A stretch of 10,058 nucleotides of DNA from Pedobacter sp. UBA1654. Lineage in GTDB: Bacteria; Bacteroidota; Bacteroidia; Sphingobacteriales; Sphingobacteriaceae. Shown piece by piece: positions 6,616-10,058 of the stretch. Positions within the stretch are counted from its first letter, which is position 1; every line of letters begins with the position of its first letter. Both the position numbers and the translations under genes were made by a program. Location of the stretch: the NCBI GenBank assembly GCA_002320935.1, contig DCLG01000084.1:89820-99877 (forward strand). Direction: 5' to 3'. The notes below the pieces were generated by a model, which saw only the letters and a list, made by a program, of their open reading frames with translations, was not told where the DNA came from and made no database searches.

Positions 6616-7145
6616 GCAACCTGATCCTGATCTTCCGCTAGTTTAGAGTAAATTCTAAGCTGTTTTTTTAGGATCTGTCTTGCAACGTGGATCCTGGTCT
6701 TAACAGTTCCTATTGGAATTTTCAACTCCTCAGCAATTTCGTGGTATTTGTAGCCTTCAAAATACTTGATGAAGGGCGTATAGTATTCCGGTTGAAGCTT
6801 TTCGAGTGCCTTGTAAATGTCGTCCATCACAAACTTGCCTTCACTGCCATTCATGGAAGCGCTCAAAAACAATTTATCAGAAGTCAGGTCGTCTGTAACC
6901 GTCATGATGCGGTCGGTTTTAGAGCTTTTTCTGTAGTTGTTGATGAAGGTGTTTCTCATGATGGTGTATAACCATGCTTTTAAGTTTGTGCCTTCTTTAA
7001 ACTGACTCGAATAGTTGATGGCCTTTAGCATTGTTTCCTGAAACAGGTCGTTCGCATCATCGGTATCTTTGGTGAATGAGAACGCAAAAGAGAATAAAGA
7101 ATCTTTATGACTAAAAATGTTTAAGTTGAATGCTTTAGTGTCCAT
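6612..7145 (-). CDS. ECF-type RNA polymerase sigma factor
   Basis: This is a 177-residue group 4 sigma factor with only regions 2 and 4. Region 2 covers about 12-75: DANDLFQETMLKAINY (30-45) for core binding and WLYTIMRNTFINNYRK (58-73) for -10 recognition. A linker (about 76-105) leads to region 4 (about 108-165), whose helix-turn-helix is YHEIAEELKIPIGTVKTRIHV (134-154). It would direct RNA polymerase to a specific gene set. No anti-sigma or zinc-binding anti-sigma gene is next to it, so control by a neighbouring membrane anti-sigma factor is not supported. The ATG at 7145 follows an AT-rich leader without a Shine-Dalgarno. It is divergent from the diadenylate cyclase gene across 77 bp, and its TAA stop shares bases with the rlmF stop. 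Confidence 0.93.
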   Translation of the reverse strand: MDTKAFNLNIFSHKDSLFSFAFSFTKDTDDANDLFQETMLKAINYSSQFKEGTNLKAWLYTIMRNTFINNYRKSSKTDRIMTVTDDLTSDKLFLSASMNGSEGKFVMDDIYKALEKLQPEYYTPFIKYFEGYKYHEIAEELKIPIGTVKTRIHVARQILKKQLRIYSKLAEDQDQVA

Positions 7146-7186
7146 TGTTTAATAGATTTGGTTGATAGATAAACAAATAATAACAA

Positions 7187-7218
7187 TTGACATACCAATT
7201 TTTTTTATTTTAACTTTA
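7187..7218 (+). promoter_or_regulatory. Candidate promoter of the DACNV/DAC gene
   Basis: TTG (7187-7189), a 21-nt spacer and TAACTTTA (7211-7218), which has 7 of 8 matches to TAnnTTTG. The ATG at 7223 is only 4 bp beyond the -7 element, so the transcript would start at or very near the start codon. Confidence 0.4.
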
Positions 7219-7222
7219 TCCC

Positions 7223-8365
7223 ATGAAATATCAAATCACGTATCAGGCAGCCCTCATTATTGCTTCTCAGGTTGAGTCGATCTTTAATGAACATTTGCGC
7301 TTAGCCAAAGATCGTGGGGAGATAGACCTGGCGCCACTGCCTGAAGCAGCCATCGTGCAGATGATCATTGATGCGGCATTCTGGGCGAGCTTGCGGAAGG
7401 AGGAAGGGCATTCACCGAAGATATCACTCGCCTTTGTTGCCCCTGCGCAGGCCGGAAATCCTTTAATTTTTAAGCAACGCCTGGCACTTACATCTTCGGC
7501 ACTTGCCAAGATTGCACCGGGTGTTGAACGGGCTGGAATACACCTGGGTGTTTGGCATGAGGACGGTGAAGTTTATATCTGGGGTACAACCACCAGCATA
7601 CCAAATTTCTGTTTTGTGCTTGATGTTTCAGAGCCCAGTTTGCTGGTGATCAAACACCGTCGATTCTCCGGTTTTGGCAAGTTTACCAACGTTGCTGTAC
7701 TAAAAGGAGAGCAGATTAAGATCGTTGATTCTGCCAGTGCCAGCATGCCAGATACTCCACAACTGGTATTATCACTACTGGATTTGACGGCACCTTCCTA
7801 TTGGAATGATGCAGTGAACGTTATGATTCAGCTTGCCGTGTCCATGCGTGCGCACCAACGTGGCGGAACGCTGCTCATCGTATCGTCTCAGAATAACAAC
7901 TGGACACATTCCATCATCAAGCCCTTTCAATATGGCGTGCAACCTGCGTTTTCAGGCTTATCTAAATTGTTAAATCAGGACCGCAAAGAAGCGAGTCAGA
8001 TCTTCTGGCAAACCGCATTGCGCAGAGAAGTAGAACACATGGCGGGGCTCACGGCAGTTGATGGTGCCACCATCGTAAATGAGCACTATGATCTGCTGGC
8101 GTTTGGTGCAAAAATTGGTCGTGCAAAGGGTAAGGAAGTTGTAGATGATATTGTATTGATTGAACCCGTAATTGGTGGTGGAGCAGTGACCATGCCCGCA
8201 GCCAAGATGGGTGGTACGCGGCACTTATCGGCTGCGCAGTTTGTAAATGACCAACACGATGCAATTGCACTTGTAGCGTCTCAAGATGGGCACTACACGC
8301 TGTTTAGCTGGTCCGGCGACAGAAATATGGTGCAGGCACACCGGATCGATACACTGCTGCTCTAA
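7223..8365 (+). CDS. Predicted diadenylate cyclase: DACNV sensor domain plus DAC (DisA_N) domain
   Basis: A 380-residue protein. The C-terminal part (about 195-378) matches the DAC domain that makes cyclic di-AMP from two ATP. It has a GGTLLIV strand (214-220), the DGA motif in AVDGATIVNEHYDLLAFGAKI (278-298; D280, G281, A282), the GTRH motif (331-334), then DAIALVASQDG (346-356) and FSWSGDRNMV (361-370), which mirror the 'DAI.IVVSEETG...NG' end of CdaA. The usual RHR reads RHL (333-335). Residues 1-190 lack membrane segments and resemble the DACNV domain, proposed as a sensor in front of DAC domains. This differs from DisA (DNA-binding C-terminus) and from membrane-bound CdaA. The protein is likely soluble. 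The ATG at 7223 has no Shine-Dalgarno. The DAC assignment is strong; the DACNV name is from memory of the family, and activity is inferred. Confidence 0.82.
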   Translation: MKYQITYQAALIIASQVESIFNEHLRLAKDRGEIDLAPLPEAAIVQMIIDAAFWASLRKEEGHSPKISLAFVAPAQAGNPLIFKQRLALTSSALAKIAPGVERAGIHLGVWHEDGEVYIWGTTTSIPNFCFVLDVSEPSLLVIKHRRFSGFGKFTNVAVLKGEQIKIVDSASASMPDTPQLVLSLLDLTAPSYWNDAVNVMIQLAVSMRAHQRGGTLLIVSSQNNNWTHSIIKPFQYGVQPAFSGLSKLLNQDRKEASQIFWQTALRREVEHMAGLTAVDGATIVNEHYDLLAFGAKIGRAKGKEVVDDIVLIEPVIGGGAVTMPAAKMGGTRHLSAAQFVNDQHDAIALVASQDGHYTLFSWSGDRNMVQAHRIDTLLL

Positions 8366-8413
8366 AAGCCTGTAAATGCAATGCGTATTCCGAGAACGAG
8401 AATTCCGGGCAAC

Positions 8414-8439
8414 AAAAAACCCGGTGGGCAGCACCGGGT
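8414..8439 (-). terminator. Rho-independent terminator of the small membrane protein gene
   Basis: Read on the minus strand: ACCCGGTG (8439-8432), loop CTGCC, CACCGGGT (8426-8419), then five T (8418-8414). The 8-bp perfect GC-rich stem with a T tract is typical. On the plus strand an A tract follows the stem, so it should not terminate the DAC gene. A further CCGGG at 8405-8409 could pair with 8420-8424 as an alternative. Confidence 0.85.
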
Positions 8440-8469
8440 ACAAAAAAATTAATTAATGTTTTTCAACTC

Positions 8470-8628
8470 CTATGAAAATACGATTGCGCCGGTTATAACC
8501 GATAGGAACATAATCAGCATCAGCAAACGATCAGCATAAATCCATTGCTGTTTCGTCAACGATTTCTCAATCTTTTCCGCCCTTTGCCTTGCATAGGTTG
8601 GAAAAACAAGATTCAATTTGATTAACAT
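8470..8628 (-). CDS. Small single-pass membrane protein, function unknown
   Basis: The ATG at 8628 gives 52 residues: a short hydrophobic-basic start (MLIKLNLVFPTYARQRAEK), a charged middle (KIEKSLTKQQWIYADR), and one likely membrane segment LLMLIMFLSVITGAIVF (35-51) reaching almost to the end. A TTG at 8676 would add 16 residues but is a less likely start. A perfect GC-rich terminator lies about 30 bp after the stop on the same strand, which supports a real transcript. I do not recognise the family. The gene stands alone between the DAC gene and the permease. The tail-anchored look (cytoplasmic N-terminus, C-terminal helix) is inferred from charge distribution. Confidence 0.55.
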   Translation of the reverse strand: MLIKLNLVFPTYARQRAEKIEKSLTKQQWIYADRLLMLIMFLSVITGAIVFS

Positions 8629-8720
8629 AGGTAGATGATTAAAGATGTACTTATGCTGATACAAAGTGTGCGCCAAACTACTGTCTTACTGGCAAATAAT
8701 CCTAAGTTTTAGTTTTTCTA

Positions 8721-8750
8721 CACAAGCTTAACTAAACTGTTAATGTTGTG
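8721..8750. repeat. Imperfect inverted repeat downstream of the permease gene
   Basis: CACAA-GC-TTAAC (8721-8732), loop TAAACT, GTTAA-TG-TTGTG (8739-8750): ten pairs around a 2x2 internal mismatch. A second CACAA at 8758-8762 could pair with the TTGTG at 8746-8750 instead. There is no T tract on the minus side, so it is not a classical terminator for the permease. It may protect the mRNA 3' end or bind a protein. Confidence 0.45.
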
Positions 8751-8776
8751 CGTTTTTCACAAACGATATTCCTTAT

Positions 8777-10058
8777 TTAGGATTCCGTTTGCTGTTCTTT
8801 AAGCTTTTTTCTCAGTACACTGTTCTTTTTTCCGTATCCATAATAGATGGCCATACCAATGGCTAACCATACAATCAGTCTGAGCCAGGTATCTCCTGGT
8901 AAAAACAGCATCATACCCAGGCATACCAGAATGCCCAGAATTGGAATAAGTGGTACAAGTGGTACTCTGAAAGGCCTTACTGCATCCGGATCTGTCTTCC
9001 TTAAGATCAGGATACCTACACACACCATCATAAAGGCCAGGAGCGTCCCGATACTTGTCATCTCACCAACAATACGCATGGGCACAAAGGCCGCGAACGT
9101 TGCGATGAATGCGCAGAGCAGAACATTGGATTTATATGGGGTTTTAAATTTCTTGTGCACCTCAGAGAATACCTTTGGTAACAAGCCATCACGGCTGATG
9201 GAATAGAACATCCGGGATTGCGCCATCAGGTCGACAAGGATCACAGAGGTATAACCAACAAGGATGGCAAGTATAACTGCCTGACTGATCCAATCTATCG
9301 GTGTGTTTTGCAGCGCGATGGCAACCGGTGCACCGCTGTTTGCGAATTCTTTATAATTGGCCAGACCGGTAAGTACATGCGCAAAGACGCCGAACAACAC
9401 AGTACAAACCAGTAAAGAACCCAAAATGCCTATTGGCAGATCTCTTGAGGGTTTTTTGGTCTCCTGAGCGGACGCGGCTACAGCGTCAAAGCCTATAAAA
9501 ACAAAGAATACCAATGCCGCCCCACGCAGAATACCCGACCAGCCGTATTCGCCGAAGGTCCCGGTATTCTGAGGTATGTAAGGCTGATAATTCGCTGGAT
9601 TGATATACTTCCAACCCATGGCTATGAACACGACCACCACACCCACTTTAAGGAATACGATGATGGCGTTTACAATGGCTGAGCCTTTTGCACCACGGAT
9701 CACAACCATGGTCATGATGATCACGATCAGCGCTGCGGGGATATTAATCCAGCCGTTTACGATGCTGCCATCGGCAAGCTTTGCAGTTTCAAAGGGCGAC
9801 ATGGTAAGTTGCGCCGGAAGGTAAATGTTGAAGGAAGCGAGAAAGCGGGTGAGGTACTGCGACCAGCTTACGGCAACAGTAGCACAGCCAACGGAATACT
9901 CCAGTACCAGATCCCAACCAATGATCCAGGCGAAGAATTCACCCATGGTTGCATAAGAGTAGGTGTAAGCACTTCCAGCCACCGGAATCATGGAAGCAAA
10001 CTCCGCATAGCACAATGCCGCTAGTCCACAGCCCAAAGCAGCGATAAAAAAAGAGATG
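8777..10058 (-). CDS. Amino-acid permease, APC superfamily (CAT/YfnA type), 5' end outside window
   Basis: About 426 residues are visible. The frame continues to the right edge (ISFFIAALGCGL...), and the apparent start at 10036 is a TTG inside a membrane helix, so the real start lies outside. Family members are about 460-490 residues, so roughly the first two helices are missing. Recognisable elements are IPVAGSAYTYSYATMGEFFAW (bases about 9985-9923) in TM3, GFDAVAASAQETKKPSRDLP (about 9493-9434) at the conserved TM6-7 loop, and MFYSISRDGLLPKVFSEVH (about 9208-9155). About ten hydrophobic segments alternate with short loops, and the C-terminus is basic and cytoplasmic (KKNSVLRKKLKEQQ). It should bring amino acids across the inner membrane by proton-coupled transport. 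The substrate cannot be read from the sequence. The TAA stop is at 8777-8779. Confidence 0.92.
   Translation of the reverse strand, partial: ISFFIAALGCGLAALCYAEFASMIPVAGSAYTYSYATMGEFFAWIIGWDLVLEYSVGCATVAVSWSQYLTRFLASFNIYLPAQLTMSPFETAKLADGSIVNGWINIPAALIVIIMTMVVIRGAKGSAIVNAIIVFLKVGVVVVFIAMGWKYINPANYQPYIPQNTGTFGEYGWSGILRGAALVFFVFIGFDAVAASAQETKKPSRDLPIGILGSLLVCTVLFGVFAHVLTGLANYKEFANSGAPVAIALQNTPIDWISQAVILAILVGYTSVILVDLMAQSRMFYSISRDGLLPKVFSEVHKKFKTPYKSNVLLCAFIATFAAFVPMRIVGEMTSIGTLLAFMMVCVGILILRKTDPDAVRPFRVPLVPLIPILGILVCLGMMLFLPGDTWLRLIVWLAIGMAIYYGYGKKNSVLRKKLKEQQTES

Noticed and set aside
8847..9206. 119-codon plus-strand frame
   Set aside because: Lies wholly antisense to the permease; its composition is the mirror of membrane-helix codons, and no promoter or domain is visible.
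10034..10036. Permease start at 10036
   Set aside because: It is a TTG in the middle of a conserved membrane helix, and the frame stays open to the window edge.

Overview
The window looks like chromosomal DNA of a Bacteroidota bacterium, most likely a Sphingobacteriaceae member close to Pedobacter or Mucilaginibacter. The evidence is Bacteroidota-type promoters (TTTG / TAnnTTTG with 19-21 nt spacing), weak or absent Shine-Dalgarno sequences, a tRNA without an encoded CCA end, a RecO without zinc-binding cysteines, a PAS protein with a 'SHVVRAPLAR' dimerisation motif, and a gene for a DACNV-type diadenylate cyclase. The genus is inferred from protein style, not from a search. No mobile element, CRISPR array, phage gene or integrase is visible.

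Layout, left to right. Bases 1-868 (+) hold the 3' part of a PAS sensor protein that ends after a histidine-containing helix pair and has no ATPase domain. A hairpin terminator separates it from a convergent TupA-like ATP-grasp gene (948-1862, -). A 427-bp AT-rich spacer carries a near-consensus promoter for a lone tRNA-Val(UAC) (2290-2364), which has a strong terminator. Next come a complete orphan PAS histidine kinase (2483-3562, +), a convergent phosphate-selective-type outer-membrane porin (3568-4758, -) and recO (4907-5632, -). Divergent from recO is rlmF (5710-6615, +), whose stop codon overlaps that of a convergent ECF sigma factor gene (6612-7145, -). Divergent from the sigma factor is a 380-residue DACNV/DAC protein, a predicted c-di-AMP synthase (7223-8365, +). 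A small membrane protein gene with its own terminator (8470-8628, -) and the 3' part of a CAT/YfnA-type amino-acid permease (8777-10058, -) close the window.

Most genes are single transcription units in alternating orientation, so there is no long operon and no obvious multi-gene pathway. Housekeeping genes (recO, rlmF, tRNA-Val) are mixed with signalling genes (two PAS sensors, an ECF sigma factor, a predicted cyclic-dinucleotide synthase) and envelope or transport genes (porin, permease, small membrane protein). The most noteworthy item is the DACNV/DAC protein. It keeps the DGA motif, but the usual RHR motif reads RHL, and the gene sits head-to-head with the ECF sigma factor gene. Nothing else in the window clearly forms a new multi-gene system.
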